Assembly (NCBI GenBank): GCA_025352225.1
Contig: JANXTT010000156.1
Span: 38,705-102,704 of the forward strand
Length of the DNA stretch: 64,000 bases
Direction of reading: 5' to 3'
From: Mucilaginibacter sp.
GTDB lineage: Bacteria > Bacteroidota > Bacteroidia > Sphingobacteriales > Sphingobacteriaceae
This document shows positions 18,752 to 28,333 of the stretch, piece after piece. Made by a program: the position numbers and the translations under genes. The first letter of the stretch is position 1. The number at the start of each line of letters is the position of its first letter. The notes under the pieces were generated by a model. It did not search any database and was not told the origin of the DNA. It saw only the letters and a list, made by a program, of their open reading frames with translations.

Positions 18752-19897
18752 ATGAGCAGAACGATTAAAAAATTAAAAGTGATGACAGTGGTTGGTACCC
18801 GGCCAGAAATCATACGCCTATCAAGAGTTTTGATTGCACTAGATCAATCAGAATCCATACAGCATATACTGGTACATACAGGTCAGAATTATGATTATGA
18901 ACTCAATCAAATATTTTTTGATGATTTGGGCCTGCGCAAACCGGATCACTTTTTAAATGCAGCAGGTAAAACAGCCACCGAAACAATAGGGCAAATATTA
19001 ATTAATATAGATCCAATATTGGAAAGCGAAAAACCGGACGCCTTTTTGGTATTAGGAGATACCAATAGTTGTTTATGTGCCCTACCGGCAAAAAAAAGAC
19101 ATATTCCTATTTTTCATATGGAAGCTGGTAATCGTTGCTTTGATCAAAGAGTACCAGAAGAAACAAATCGTAAAATAGTCGATCATATCAGTGATATTAA
19201 TTTAACATACAGCGATATAGCCAGAGAATATTTATTACGTGAGGGGATATCTGCTGATCGTATTATTAAAACAGGCTCGCCAATATTCGAGGTTTTAAAT
19301 TATTATTTGCCTCAAATTAAAGATTCTGATATATTAAATAAATTAGGATTAAAAGCAAATGAATTCTTTGTAGTTTCTTCCCATCGGGAAGAAAACATTA
19401 ATAGTGAAAAGAACTTTAATGGCCTGATGAATAGTTTAAATATAATTGCTGAGCAATATAAGTACCCAATCATTGTAAGTACTCACCCTCGTACACGTAA
19501 AATGATCGAAACTAAAAAAATTGCTATGTGTCCTGAAATACAATTTTTAAAGCCTATGGGGTTTAATGATTATAACGCTTTGCAGATGCATTCATTTGCT
19601 GTATTATCAGATAGTGGTACAATTTCTGAAGAATCATCTACATTAAACTTTAGAGCATTAAACATCAGAGAGGCCCATGAGCGACCTGAGGCGATGGAGG
19701 AAGCATCGGTAATGATGGTTGGATTAAACCCCGAACGTATTACGCAGGGATTGATACAATTACAATATCAGCACGTAGGCGAACAAAGAAATTTCAGGCC
19801 AGTGGCCGATTATTCCATGCCAAATGTATCAGATAAAGTAGTAAGAATTATAATTAGTTATGTTGATTATATTAAGAGAGTTGTTTGGAGCGAATAA
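18752..19897 (+). CDS. fnlC: UDP-N-acetyl-L-fucosamine synthase, C2 epimerase (FnlC/CapG/WbjD type)
   Basis: A WecB-like non-hydrolysing 2-epimerase of 381 residues that makes the final step to UDP-L-FucNAc. It shows VVGTRPEIIRLS, HTGQNYDYELNQIFF, VLGDTNS, FHMEAGNRCFDQRVPEETNRK and SDSGTISEESS. The GNRCFD wording and operon place separate it from the ManNAc epimerase WecB, which carries AGLRT. It follows fnlB by 14 bases and precedes the GT4 gene by 16. Confidence 0.92.
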   Translation: MSRTIKKLKVMTVVGTRPEIIRLSRVLIALDQSESIQHILVHTGQNYDYELNQIFFDDLGLRKPDHFLNAAGKTATETIGQILINIDPILESEKPDAFLVLGDTNSCLCALPAKKRHIPIFHMEAGNRCFDQRVPEETNRKIVDHISDINLTYSDIAREYLLREGISADRIIKTGSPIFEVLNYYLPQIKDSDILNKLGLKANEFFVVSSHREENINSEKNFNGLMNSLNIIAEQYKYPIIVSTHPRTRKMIETKKIAMCPEIQFLKPMGFNDYNALQMHSFAVLSDSGTISEESSTLNFRALNIREAHERPEAMEEASVMMVGLNPERITQGLIQLQYQHVGEQRNFRPVADYSMPNVSDKVVRIIISYVDYIKRVVWSE

Positions 19898-19913
19898 CAA
19901 ATTACTATAATTA

Positions 19914-21170
19914 ATGAAAAAAAAAATCCTCATACACAGTATTGTTTTTAGTCCGGATGGTGTTTCAACCGCGTACTTGTATAATGATATTGCTATCAAG
20001 TTTAAGGAAAGCGGTTACGATGTAGTTGTATTAACAACCACCCCTCATTATAACCTCGTTGCAGAAGAATTAGTAAAACAACCATTACATGCTAAGCTTT
20101 GGGGAATATATTATGTAAGCGAATTTCATAATATACCCGTTATACATATACCACAAAAAAAATTTAAAAGTGCTTTATTAAGGATGTTAGGATTTATTTA
20201 TTGGCATTTTTTATCAATAATCATAGGTCTACTCCAAAAAAATATAAATATCATTTTATCTCCATCTCCTCCTTTAACAATAGGTTTTATTAATCTATTA
20301 ATTGGCAAAATTAAATCAGCAAAAGTAGTTTATAATGTTCAGGAAATTTATCCTGATTTTTTGATCAATCAAGGTAACCTTAAATTTAAACCAGTTATAA
20401 ACTTTTTAAAATGGCTGGAAAGATTTATTTATAATCGGTCCGATGCTGTTGTAACAATAGATAAAGTATTCTATAACACTATTGTTGAACGATTTATAAA
20501 CCCGGATAAATTACATGTAATTCCCAATTTTGTAGATACCGGATTATTCAAACCCGTATTCAATCATAATCTTGATGAAGTGTTATTTCCTCTCAAAGAC
20601 GATGTTCTGAAGATAATGTACGCCGGCAACCTAGGGCATGCTCAAGATTGGGAACCTCTACTCTTTGTAGCAAAAGCGCTCTCATCCCATAATATTGAAT
20701 TTTGGATTATTGGCGAAGGAGTTATGAAGGATTACCTCATTGATCAAATTATTAAAAACCAGCTTTCAAATGTGCATATTATTCCATATCAGCCAAGAGA
20801 ACATATGCCAGCTTTAATCTCATATGCTGATCTCCAATTTATTTTTATGTCTCCAGAAATGGAAGGTCAGGGATTTCCCTCAAAAGTTTATACCATTATG
20901 GCCTGTGCAAAACCATTACTTATAACATCCGGTATAAACACACCAATAAGTAAATTTTTAAGCAAGGTTGGCTGTGCCTGTATTATAAATCAACCAGAAT
21001 TTACCGATAAATGCAATGACATAATAGCGTTTTTGATCAAAGTGAGAAACGATGCATCTCAATTAACAAGCATGGGTGAAAAAGGATTACATTTGATTGA
21101 AAGGTCATATTCAAAAGAAATAGTTACTTCTCAATATGTGGATTTGGCGAACCATTTAATTCGAAAATAA
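19914..21170 (+). CDS. GT4 glycosyltransferase (WbuB-like, putative L-FucNAc transferase)
   Basis: A GT-B-fold transferase of 418 residues. The C-terminal half has the GT4 donor-binding region: MYAGNLGHAQDWEPLL, then EGQGFPSKVYTIMACAKPLL with the conserved acidic pair displaced as in WbuB. In many O-antigen loci the gene directly after fnlABC homologues transfers L-FucNAc, and the order here matches. It is the last plus-strand gene of the locus. No initiating sugar-phosphate transferase is seen in the window. Confidence 0.82.
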   Translation: MKKKILIHSIVFSPDGVSTAYLYNDIAIKFKESGYDVVVLTTTPHYNLVAEELVKQPLHAKLWGIYYVSEFHNIPVIHIPQKKFKSALLRMLGFIYWHFLSIIIGLLQKNINIILSPSPPLTIGFINLLIGKIKSAKVVYNVQEIYPDFLINQGNLKFKPVINFLKWLERFIYNRSDAVVTIDKVFYNTIVERFINPDKLHVIPNFVDTGLFKPVFNHNLDEVLFPLKDDVLKIMYAGNLGHAQDWEPLLFVAKALSSHNIEFWIIGEGVMKDYLIDQIIKNQLSNVHIIPYQPREHMPALISYADLQFIFMSPEMEGQGFPSKVYTIMACAKPLLITSGINTPISKFLSKVGCACIINQPEFTDKCNDIIAFLIKVRNDASQLTSMGEKGLHLIERSYSKEIVTSQYVDLANHLIRK

Positions 21171-21469
21171 ACTAAAAATAGAATAACTGGTCTAACAGGA
21201 TTCATTGGGGTAAATTTGAAATATTAACTTAATAAAACTGTGAGGTTTACAGAGATCGTTTCACTTCCGCTTAGAATCAAGCTAATAATTTTGCACCTTG
21301 ATTCTTTCTTTTAGTGGTCTTACGATATAGCACTGACTTCCTCCCATATACGGGCGTTTTATCAGCAAATTCGTTTACGACTTGTATAGGAGATCTGCCT
21401 TTTAGAGAATGCGTCGTATAGGGAAAGGCATTTGTTCCGTCACAGTCCCGAGGAATTTCCCGCAGGTTT

Positions 21470-21512
21470 TTCCATATATAAAGCAAAACTTAATTTGGCT
21501 TTATATATGGAA
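21470..21512. terminator. Long perfect hairpin, 15-bp arms
   Basis: The arm TTCCATATATAAAGC-type sequence (21470-21484) is matched perfectly by GCTTTATATATGGAA (21498-21512) across a 13-base loop. It lies between convergent transcription units, so a bidirectional terminator is possible. It is A/T-rich, has no U-tract and sits beside transposase-like fragments, so a mobile-element terminus is an alternative. Confidence 0.4.
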
Positions 21513-21516
21513 TTAC

Positions 21517-21539
21517 AATAGGCGTATCTATCGCCTATT
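21517..21539. repeat. Short inverted repeat AATAGGCG / CGCCTATT
   Basis: Perfect 8-bp arms with a 7-base loop, five bases after the longer hairpin. It may be part of the same terminator region or of an element end. No U-tract follows. Confidence 0.35.
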
Positions 21540-21722
21540 ATATCTATAAAAAGAATTATCAATGTAGACAATATATTCTTTCAGACGAAGCTCCTTAGAT
21601 TAAATTTCTTTTTATTGAAGATTTTTCGTTCAATGACTATTCGTAAATAGATACATTAGTATTTTCCAGTCTGCTTCTTAAAACGCTAAATAATAACAAT
21701 CTTGAAAAAATATTATTACATT

Positions 21723-24278
21723 TTATCGTCGGACAAGGCTAAGAACACCGATAAGCACTGCTGCGGCAGATGCCAAGGCACCACTTATCCCCGCAATTTC
21801 TTGTACTGATAGCCTTTTACTCGGAGCCGACTTGGGTACAACCAATTCACTACCTGACTTTATTCGTGGGAAACTATTAAAAAAAAAGTAATTATGGGTA
21901 CTTGCAACAGTACCATTAGAATATAATACATAAGAACGGCGCTTTAATGCATTAGGTGCAAAACCTCCGGAATTATTTATGTAGCTTCTAAATGATTTTG
22001 AATTATCGAAAACAACTGAGCTAGGAAACAACACTTCACCCCTTACCTTCACGGTTTGTTGTTCTTTTGGAACGCGCAATACATCACCTTCTTGCAAAAT
22101 TAAATCAATTTTAGAATTCGGTTTTTTTAAAATCTTTTTTAAATCTACCCCAATATACTCATTGTTTAATTGTTTTATTTCACTGTTGGTTGAATCTTTT
22201 AAGGTTTTTTGCAAATGCTCTAGGCGTTGGTACCGTTCGCTTTGTAATTCACCTACATTTAATTTACTCTTTTCTACATCAACTCCCATATTATCTATTC
22301 TTTTTAACGACCCTGCTTCAACATCGGCTGAAATCGTTAAACCACCTGCACGTTTAACCAAACTTGATATTTTTTCGTCTTTGGTACTAAGTGTATATGT
22401 ACCGGGATAGAGAACCTCGCCTTCAATTCTAACAGTTTTTTGCTTTTCATATCCTGGCAGATTATAAACCGACACTACGTCAAATGGTTCTAACTTGAAT
22501 GGAATATTGTTCAATTTAAATTTATCATCAACATCTACGGTGAAAACCTCTGCTACAGGAGTGTTTTTCTGATTGGGATCACTATTTTTAATTCGTCGAG
22601 CAACTGCAATACGTTTTGGACTGGCACCCTCTGTAAATCCACCGGCTTGAACTATGATATCTTCAACTGTCATGTTTTCCGCATAGGAATAATCTCCCCC
22701 CGTCCTTACCTCGCCATTTACAGTCACTTTATATTGGTCTCGTAAATCAAATATTGATGGTATACTAACTACGTCCTCCTTTTTCAAAGTAATATCCGGA
22801 TTAGTTTTATTAAGAACCGCTTTAACATCAAAAGAGATAAGTTCTGTGGTATTGTCAATTTTTAAACGGCTTATAAAGCCTCTCGATGTAAAAGCATCTG
22901 GTAATAAGCCGGATGCTTTAGTTATCAATTGTGTTAATGTTAAGCCTTTAGAAAGTTCAAACTGACCGGGTCTGATAACGGCACCATAAATACTCACCCT
23001 ATTTTCATAAGTATCTAAAATGCGTTCAACTTCATATTGGTCACTACGCAGCGGTATATAATTATTAAAGTCCGCTGATTTTATATCAGTTACCCGTCGA
23101 TCCTGATCCGTCACCTGAAGCACTTTAATAGTTGCAGTATAAGCCAGGTCGGAAAACCCGCCTCCAAAGTTAATTACATCTCGTAAACTTTCACCTGGAA
23201 TAACTTCGTATATAGCCGGTCTTTTAACTTGCCCTGATAACGATACACGTACTTTATAGGTTGGCACTCTTATGATATCCCCATCCTCTAATTTGATATT
23301 ATCTTTTTGGCTCCCTTTTAACAGGAAATCATAAACATCAAGCTTTCTGATAACTGCATTATCTCTGATAATTTCGATTTGTCTGAATGAACCATTACCA
23401 CTTGGACCACCTGATGCATATAAAGCGTTAAATACTGTTGATAGTGAAGATAAAGTGTAGGTACCTGGCCTGTTTAGTTCGCCAACCAAAATAACTTTAA
23501 TACTTCGTATATTGCCTAAACTTACTGCAACATTAGTTCCATGCCCTATGGCATAATGATTTTGTATTAATTTAGATTTTATTAAAGCCGTTGATTGTTC
23601 AATGGTTTTACCACTAACATTTACAAGTCCAATACCCGGTATTTGTATATTTCCTTCTGGCGTAACATTTAACCGCCAATCAACTTGCGAGTTACCGTAC
23701 ACATTTATAACTATCTGATCATCTGGCCCAAGTTTGTAATTTTGGGGAGTGGGAATACGTAAATTGGGTTCGAAAGTTAAATTATCGTTATTAAATAATT
23801 CGGACCCAAATATTGTCGACGCGGATGATCTCGGCCCGTTGTTAGCTTTTTCGGTATCAGTTTTTTCTGGATTTGTTTTATCATCTCCATTTACCTGACG
23901 GCCATTTGTTTTTTTAGTTTTATCGGCAGCATTATCATCTTTTGAAGTTCTGATGATGTTAATTCTGGCTTGTAATTTATTAACCTCGGCTTCGGGCATT
24001 CCTTTAGCTAAAGCTGCCTGACGGATTTGTTCATCACTCATCCCGGATGCTTGCGCTTTTTGCATCAAATCTCTTACCTGGCCATCATTAAGATTGTCTG
24101 CCTTAACTTCACTCGGAGCTGTTGCTGCAGCAGGGGTTTGAGCTTTAATAATTCCTATATTTCCAAAGGTGATTGATAAAGAGATAGCTATAATTACACA
24201 GGAAAGATATTTTATTTTACACGTTGGCTTAAAGACTAGGCTTAACATTTTTTTTATTAATTTAAATGACAAAAGCAT
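21723..24278 (-). CDS. Wza-like outer-membrane polysaccharide export protein with six SLBB domains
   Basis: The ATG at 24278 is preferred over a TTG four codons upstream. A signal-anchor region (to about residue 45, ending IIKAQ) precedes a charged linker, a Poly_export domain (LGPDDQIVINVYG), and six SLBB-type repeats. The repeats are recognisable by starts such as VILVGELNRPGTY, VSLSGQVKRPAIY, VSIYGAVIRPGQF, VTVNGEVRTGGDY, VRIEGEVLYPGTY and VKVRGEVLFPSS. A C-terminal hydrophobic helix ends in VRR. At about 851 residues it is over twice the size of E. coli Wza, as is usual in Bacteroidota. It should export the polysaccharide made by the facing locus. No Wzc partner lies in the window. Confidence 0.9.
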   Translation of the reverse strand: MLLSFKLIKKMLSLVFKPTCKIKYLSCVIIAISLSITFGNIGIIKAQTPAAATAPSEVKADNLNDGQVRDLMQKAQASGMSDEQIRQAALAKGMPEAEVNKLQARINIIRTSKDDNAADKTKKTNGRQVNGDDKTNPEKTDTEKANNGPRSSASTIFGSELFNNDNLTFEPNLRIPTPQNYKLGPDDQIVINVYGNSQVDWRLNVTPEGNIQIPGIGLVNVSGKTIEQSTALIKSKLIQNHYAIGHGTNVAVSLGNIRSIKVILVGELNRPGTYTLSSLSTVFNALYASGGPSGNGSFRQIEIIRDNAVIRKLDVYDFLLKGSQKDNIKLEDGDIIRVPTYKVRVSLSGQVKRPAIYEVIPGESLRDVINFGGGFSDLAYTATIKVLQVTDQDRRVTDIKSADFNNYIPLRSDQYEVERILDTYENRVSIYGAVIRPGQFELSKGLTLTQLITKASGLLPDAFTSRGFISRLKIDNTTELISFDVKAVLNKTNPDITLKKEDVVSIPSIFDLRDQYKVTVNGEVRTGGDYSYAENMTVEDIIVQAGGFTEGASPKRIAVARRIKNSDPNQKNTPVAEVFTVDVDDKFKLNNIPFKLEPFDVVSVYNLPGYEKQKTVRIEGEVLYPGTYTLSTKDEKISSLVKRAGGLTISADVEAGSLKRIDNMGVDVEKSKLNVGELQSERYQRLEHLQKTLKDSTNSEIKQLNNEYIGVDLKKILKKPNSKIDLILQEGDVLRVPKEQQTVKVRGEVLFPSSVVFDNSKSFRSYINNSGGFAPNALKRRSYVLYSNGTVASTHNYFFFNSFPRIKSGSELVVPKSAPSKRLSVQEIAGISGALASAAAVLIGVLSLVRR

Positions 24279-24326
24279 TTTTTTTTGCAATGTTACGAAT
24301 TATCTGAGAAACAATATGAAAAAATA

Positions 24327-25640
24327 TCATAACCGTCCATCCGCTACATTTGTTTCTAAAACTCCTTTGATATCATATATTATTGACTTTTTTTCTTTTT
24401 TTAGCTTTTCAAAATTCAAAGATTTAAACTCATCGTGACAAACAGCTAATATAATAGCATCATAACTACCGCCTAGTTCAATAAAGTTTTTTCGTGTTGT
24501 TATGCCATATTCAAGCATAACTTCTTTTGGGTTAGCCCATGAGTCATATACCTCATACCCTGCTTCAAATTCGGTTAACACTTTGATGATATCAATAACT
24601 CTTGTATTACGCACGTCAGTACAATTTTCCTTAAAAGTAAAGCCCAAAACCAATACACGAGCCCCCTTAACCTGAATATTGTTTTTTATCATCAATTTTA
24701 TTACCTCTAAAGCTACATATTTACCCATACCGTCATTTAAGCGCCGGCCAGCTAATATAATTTCAGGATGATAACCTAGTTCCTGAGCCTTTTGAGCTAA
24801 GTAATAAGGGTCAACTCCGGTACAATGTCCCCCCACCAAACCGGGTTTGAAATTTAAAAAATTCCATTTAGTGCCCGCAGCAGCCAATACATCATGACTA
24901 TCTATACCCATCAGGTTAAATATTTTCGACAATTCGTTAACAAATGCGATATTAATGTCCCGCTGCGAATTTTCTATCACTTTACATGCTTCGGCAACTT
25001 TTATACTGGGGGCCTTATGTGTTCCTGCCTTAATTATTGATGAGTAAAGATCATCAATAAAACAAGCGGCTTCGGGAGTTGAGCCCGAAGTGACTTTTAA
25101 AATATTAGTAAGCTGATGTAATTTATCGCCAGGGTTTATACGCTCAGGAGAGTAACCGACAAAAAAATCGTGATTGAACTTTAAACCTGAAATTGTTTCT
25201 AAAATTGGAACACATATTTCTTCTGTAACTCCCGGATAAACCGTCGATTCCAATATCATAACGTCTCCGGGCCTTAACAAACGTGCTACGGTCTCCGTTG
25301 CTTTGATTAGTATATTTAAATCGGGCCGGTTATGCTTATCAGTTGGGGTTGGTACGGCAATAATATAGATGTTACAATTAATAATATCATTAAAATTAGC
25401 TGTACAATGCAGGCCGGTTATATCACCATGAAGTAAAACAGATTGCAATTTCTCATTATCAACCTCTAAAGTATTATCAAAGCCACTATTTATTTCATCT
25501 ACGCGGTTTTGCTTAATATCAAATCCTATAACGGGGTACTTGGTCGCAAACTCCACAGCAAGAGGCAAACCAACGTAACCTAAGCCAATAATGGCTATTT
25601 TTAAATTTGCTGGTGTATTAAACGTTTTATAGATAGACAT
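24327..25640 (-). CDS. UDP-N-acetyl-hexosamine 6-dehydrogenase (TviB/WbpO/WbpA family)
   Basis: Oxidises a UDP-HexNAc to the uronic acid. The N-terminal Rossmann motif IGLGYVGLPLA, the VPTPTD segment, ESTVYPGVTEE and the catalytic-Cys motif GGHCTGVDPYYLAQKA are all present in about 437 residues. The ATG at 25640 is preferred to a TTG three codons earlier. It lies 48 bases from the export gene start, in the same direction. Whether it makes GlcNAcA, GalNAcA or ManNAcA is not visible, though the N-terminus is closest in style to the Vi-antigen enzyme TviB. Confidence 0.9.
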   Translation of the reverse strand: MSIYKTFNTPANLKIAIIGLGYVGLPLAVEFATKYPVIGFDIKQNRVDEINSGFDNTLEVDNEKLQSVLLHGDITGLHCTANFNDIINCNIYIIAVPTPTDKHNRPDLNILIKATETVARLLRPGDVMILESTVYPGVTEEICVPILETISGLKFNHDFFVGYSPERINPGDKLHQLTNILKVTSGSTPEAACFIDDLYSSIIKAGTHKAPSIKVAEACKVIENSQRDINIAFVNELSKIFNLMGIDSHDVLAAAGTKWNFLNFKPGLVGGHCTGVDPYYLAQKAQELGYHPEIILAGRRLNDGMGKYVALEVIKLMIKNNIQVKGARVLVLGFTFKENCTDVRNTRVIDIIKVLTEFEAGYEVYDSWANPKEVMLEYGITTRKNFIELGGSYDAIILAVCHDEFKSLNFEKLKKEKKSIIYDIKGVLETNVADGRL

Positions 25641-25786
25641 GTTTAACAAGGTTGTAAATATATCAATTTGTTATTACTTAAAGCTTTCGGCAATTTAAAT
25701 TGCCAACTTCAATAAAATGTTACTTAACCAAACCTTTTAGTATTCATAAAATCATACCTTTTACACCTTAATATCTTGTTTATGTT

Positions 25787-26752
25787 TTATTGATTATCCC
25801 TAATATGGTTATTAATTTCGTTAAGAGTAGCAGTAGCGGTCCCTATTTTACTCACCACAATAGCCGCCGCGTGGTTTGCAAATTCGCATGCTTTCTCTAT
25901 AACGTAACCCTTAGCTGTACAATAACCCAAACAAGCTAAAACAGTATCGCCGGCACCTGTTACATCAAATATTTCCTGAGCTTTGGTGGGGATTTTTGTG
26001 TAATGATCACCAAATATTGCCATTCCATCTTCTGATAATGTAATCACTACATAATTTAGGCTCAAGTTGTTTTTTAATTGCATACCCACCTCTGATAACG
26101 ACTGCTCGTTGCTTATTTTTTTATCGGTTGCTAGTTCGGCCTCCTTTTTGTTGGGTTTAAGTAAATAGGCACCTCTATATTTACCATAACTGCGCCCCTT
26201 AGGGTCTACAATGGTTTTAACGTTGAATTTATTAGCCAAACCAATTATTTCCTGTAAAAAATCTTCGGTTAAAAGCCCTTTGTTATAATCTGATATTAAT
26301 ATCAAATCGGTATCGTTAATGGAGGCGAGTAAGTTATTAACCAGTTTTAATTGGGTTTCGGCAGTAATATCGTGTGTTGATTCGTTATCGTACCGCACAA
26401 TTTGCTGCTTTACGGCAAGTACTCTGGTTTTTTTTGTGGTAAGCCGGTCCGCTTCAACAATTAAATTGTCGGTATCAACATTAACTTCCCGAAAAAGGTT
26501 TTTAATTACCTGGCCAGTCGCATCATTGCCAATAACACCCAATATTTTAACATTGGCGTCCAGTGCGATAAGGTTTTTTATAACATTACCTGCCCCGCCC
26601 AACATATGCGATATTTTATTGACATTTATAACCGGCACGGGAGCTTCAGGAGATATCCTTTCGCAAGTACCCCAAATGTATTCGTCGAGGATCAGATCAC
26701 CTATTACTAATATATTAACCGGTTTTGTTTCACTATCCATCTTTATCGGCAT
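25787..26752 (-). CDS. hldA: D-glycero-beta-D-manno-heptose-7-phosphate kinase (HldA / HldE N-domain)
   Basis: A PfkB-family kinase of 321 residues with an early GDLILDEYIWG, a GGAGNVIKNL substrate region and the catalytic DVTGAGDTVLA signature. This N-terminal wording and the neighbours gmhA, kdsD and kdsA identify the heptose kinase of LPS inner-core synthesis. The adenylyltransferase half found in E. coli HldE is absent, so a separate HldC-type enzyme must be encoded elsewhere. Confidence 0.9.
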   Translation of the reverse strand: MPIKMDSETKPVNILVIGDLILDEYIWGTCERISPEAPVPVINVNKISHMLGGAGNVIKNLIALDANVKILGVIGNDATGQVIKNLFREVNVDTDNLIVEADRLTTKKTRVLAVKQQIVRYDNESTHDITAETQLKLVNNLLASINDTDLILISDYNKGLLTEDFLQEIIGLANKFNVKTIVDPKGRSYGKYRGAYLLKPNKKEAELATDKKISNEQSLSEVGMQLKNNLSLNYVVITLSEDGMAIFGDHYTKIPTKAQEIFDVTGAGDTVLACLGYCTAKGYVIEKACEFANHAAAIVVSKIGTATATLNEINNHIRDNQ

Positions 26753-26786
26753 ATGGTTGCAAAAATGATTGGTTTTTTAATAATTT

Positions 26787-27356
26787 CTAATCAAAGCTTT
26801 CATCTAAAGCTTTACAAATAATATGGCCTATCAGGATATGCATTTCCTGGATGCGAGCTGTTACGTTATCCGGAACTACAATATTCAGATCGCAACAAGC
26901 ATTCATGGCACCTCCGCCCGAGCCCGAAAGGCCCAATGTTTTGCAACCTATGCTTTGCCCATATTTAAGCGCGTTAATTACATTAGGGCTATTGCCACTG
27001 GTAGAAATACCGATCAGCAGGTCGCCTGCTACAGCCAATGCTTCTACCTGCCGTTCAAACACGCGCTCATATCCATAATCATTACTTATGGCGGTAAGGG
27101 CCGAAGTATCAGTGGTGAGTGCAATGGCAGGCAACCCTCTTCTATGTTTCACATACCTGCCCGTAAACTCGGCGGCAATATGCTGGGCATCACTGGCGCT
27201 GCCTCCATTACCAAACAAATAAACTCTGTTGCCTTTATGTAGTGTTTCTATAACCAATTGGCAAGCGGTTGAAATAGCGGCAGGCAATAATTCCGACACC
27301 AGTTGTGCAACTTCGGTGTGCCTATTTATTTCAGTTAATACATCTTCCTTTTTCAT
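26787..27356 (-). CDS. gmhA: Sedoheptulose-7-phosphate isomerase GmhA
   Basis: An SIS-domain protein of 189 residues with the family signature [19 protein letters not shown], then [13 protein letters not shown] and a C-terminal [12 protein letters not shown] carrying the metal-site histidines. It makes D-glycero-D-manno-heptose 7-phosphate, the substrate of the next gene hldA, which begins 34 bases downstream. The operon runs kdsA, kdsD, gmhA, hldA. Confidence 0.93.
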   Translation of the reverse strand: MKKEDVLTEINRHTEVAQLVSELLPAAISTACQLVIETLHKGNRVYLFGNGGSASDAQHIAAEFTGRYVKHRRGLPAIALTTDTSALTAISNDYGYERVFERQVEALAVAGDLLIGISTSGNSPNVINALKYGQSIGCKTLGLSGSGGGAMNACCDLNIVVPDNVTARIQEMHILIGHIICKALDESFD

Positions 27357-27379
27357 TAAAAGCTTAAAATTTAACTGGT

Positions 27380-28318
27380 TTAATTACCATTATAGATCTG
27401 ATATATTCCCTTCACACTAAACCGGTTCGAATTTCCTACCAGTACTGTAGCTATTTTTTTTTCTATCATGAGTTGTTCAGCCTGGTTTATAAATATTTCT
27501 TCATCAATAATAACCGGGTTACGGGTCATCATATCGGCAATGATAAGTTTTGTAGTATCGGCGTTGTTAACAAGGGCGCGCCGCAAATCACCATCGGTAA
27601 GCACACCCTTAACATCATCTGCTGTGCCAATAATAACCATCCCCAACCTACCTTCAGACATTTTAATTACCAGCTCGGCAAAGGTGGCATTGATGGCGAT
27701 AAAGGGCAAATTATCTACCCGCATTAAATCTTTTACTTTAACTAAAAGTTTACGCCCCAAGCTTCCGCCGGGATGAAAGCGTGCAAAATCTGCCGGTTTA
27801 AAATCCCTGGCTTCCATTAATGCTACAGCAAGCGCGTCGCCCATAACCAATGTGGCTGTTGTTGACGATGTTGGTGCCAATTTTAGCGGGCAAGCTTCCT
27901 GTGTTATAGCTACATTTAAGTTATGGTCGCAATTTTTTGCGATAGTAGATTCGGGGGAACCCGTTATGCCTATAAGTATATTTTTATTGAATTTGAGGTA
28001 AGGAATAAGCTTTAAAACTTCGTCTGTTTCGCCCGAATAGGAAATCATGATAATGATATCATCTGCGCCTATCATACCCAAATCGCCATGAAAAGCTTCG
28101 CCGGGATGCAAAAAAAAGCTTGAAGTACCGGTGCTTGATAACGTAGCCGCTATTTTTTTACCTATTAAGCCCGATTTACCAATACCCGTTACCACCAATT
28201 TACCCTTGCCCTGCAATATGGTTTGTACAATATTGGTAAAGCTATCATCAATTAAAGTGGCAACATGCTGTAACGCTGCTATCTCAACATTAAAAACTCT
28301 TTGGGCAATATCTTTCAT
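27380..28318 (-). CDS. kdsD: D-arabinose-5-phosphate isomerase (KdsD/KpsF/GutQ)
   Basis: An N-terminal SIS domain ([31 protein letters not shown]) is followed by two CBS domains (from about residue 200, [10 protein letters not shown] in the second half). It supplies arabinose 5-phosphate for Kdo synthesis by KdsA, whose gene lies immediately upstream. The ATG at 28318 is preferred over the in-frame TTG three codons earlier. Confidence 0.93.
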   Translation of the reverse strand: MKDIAQRVFNVEIAALQHVATLIDDSFTNIVQTILQGKGKLVVTGIGKSGLIGKKIAATLSSTGTSSFFLHPGEAFHGDLGMIGADDIIIMISYSGETDEVLKLIPYLKFNKNILIGITGSPESTIAKNCDHNLNVAITQEACPLKLAPTSSTTATLVMGDALAVALMEARDFKPADFARFHPGGSLGRKLLVKVKDLMRVDNLPFIAINATFAELVIKMSEGRLGMVIIGTADDVKGVLTDGDLRRALVNNADTTKLIIADMMTRNPVIIDEEIFINQAEQLMIEKKIATVLVGNSNRFSVKGIYQIYNGN

Positions 28319-28333
28319 TTTGGCCAACTAATA

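Larger units (their letters stand above)
21277..21600 (-). mobile_element. Possible insertion-sequence remnants between convergent loci
   Basis: The 550 bases between the GT4 gene and the export gene contain no intact gene. On the minus strand, 21530-21599 encodes LKEYIVYIDNSFYRYNRR then a stop, resembling the end of IS1595-type transposases (xYLxEFxFRFNRR). Just beyond it, 21277-21486 is a 69-codon frame with HSLKGRSPIQVV, which resembles the C-terminus of integrase-core transposases. Both matches are short and by eye only. Strong hairpins lie in the same stretch. Confidence 0.3.

Noticed and set aside
18752..19897. WecB (UDP-GlcNAc 2-epimerase to ManNAc)
   Set aside because: The AGNRCFDQRVPEE wording and the fnlA-fnlB context point to the L-FucNAc C2 epimerase instead.
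26319..27776. Several plus-strand frames of 75-149 residues opposite hldA, gmhA and kdsD
   Set aside because: They are antisense shadows of well-identified genes with no independent motifs.
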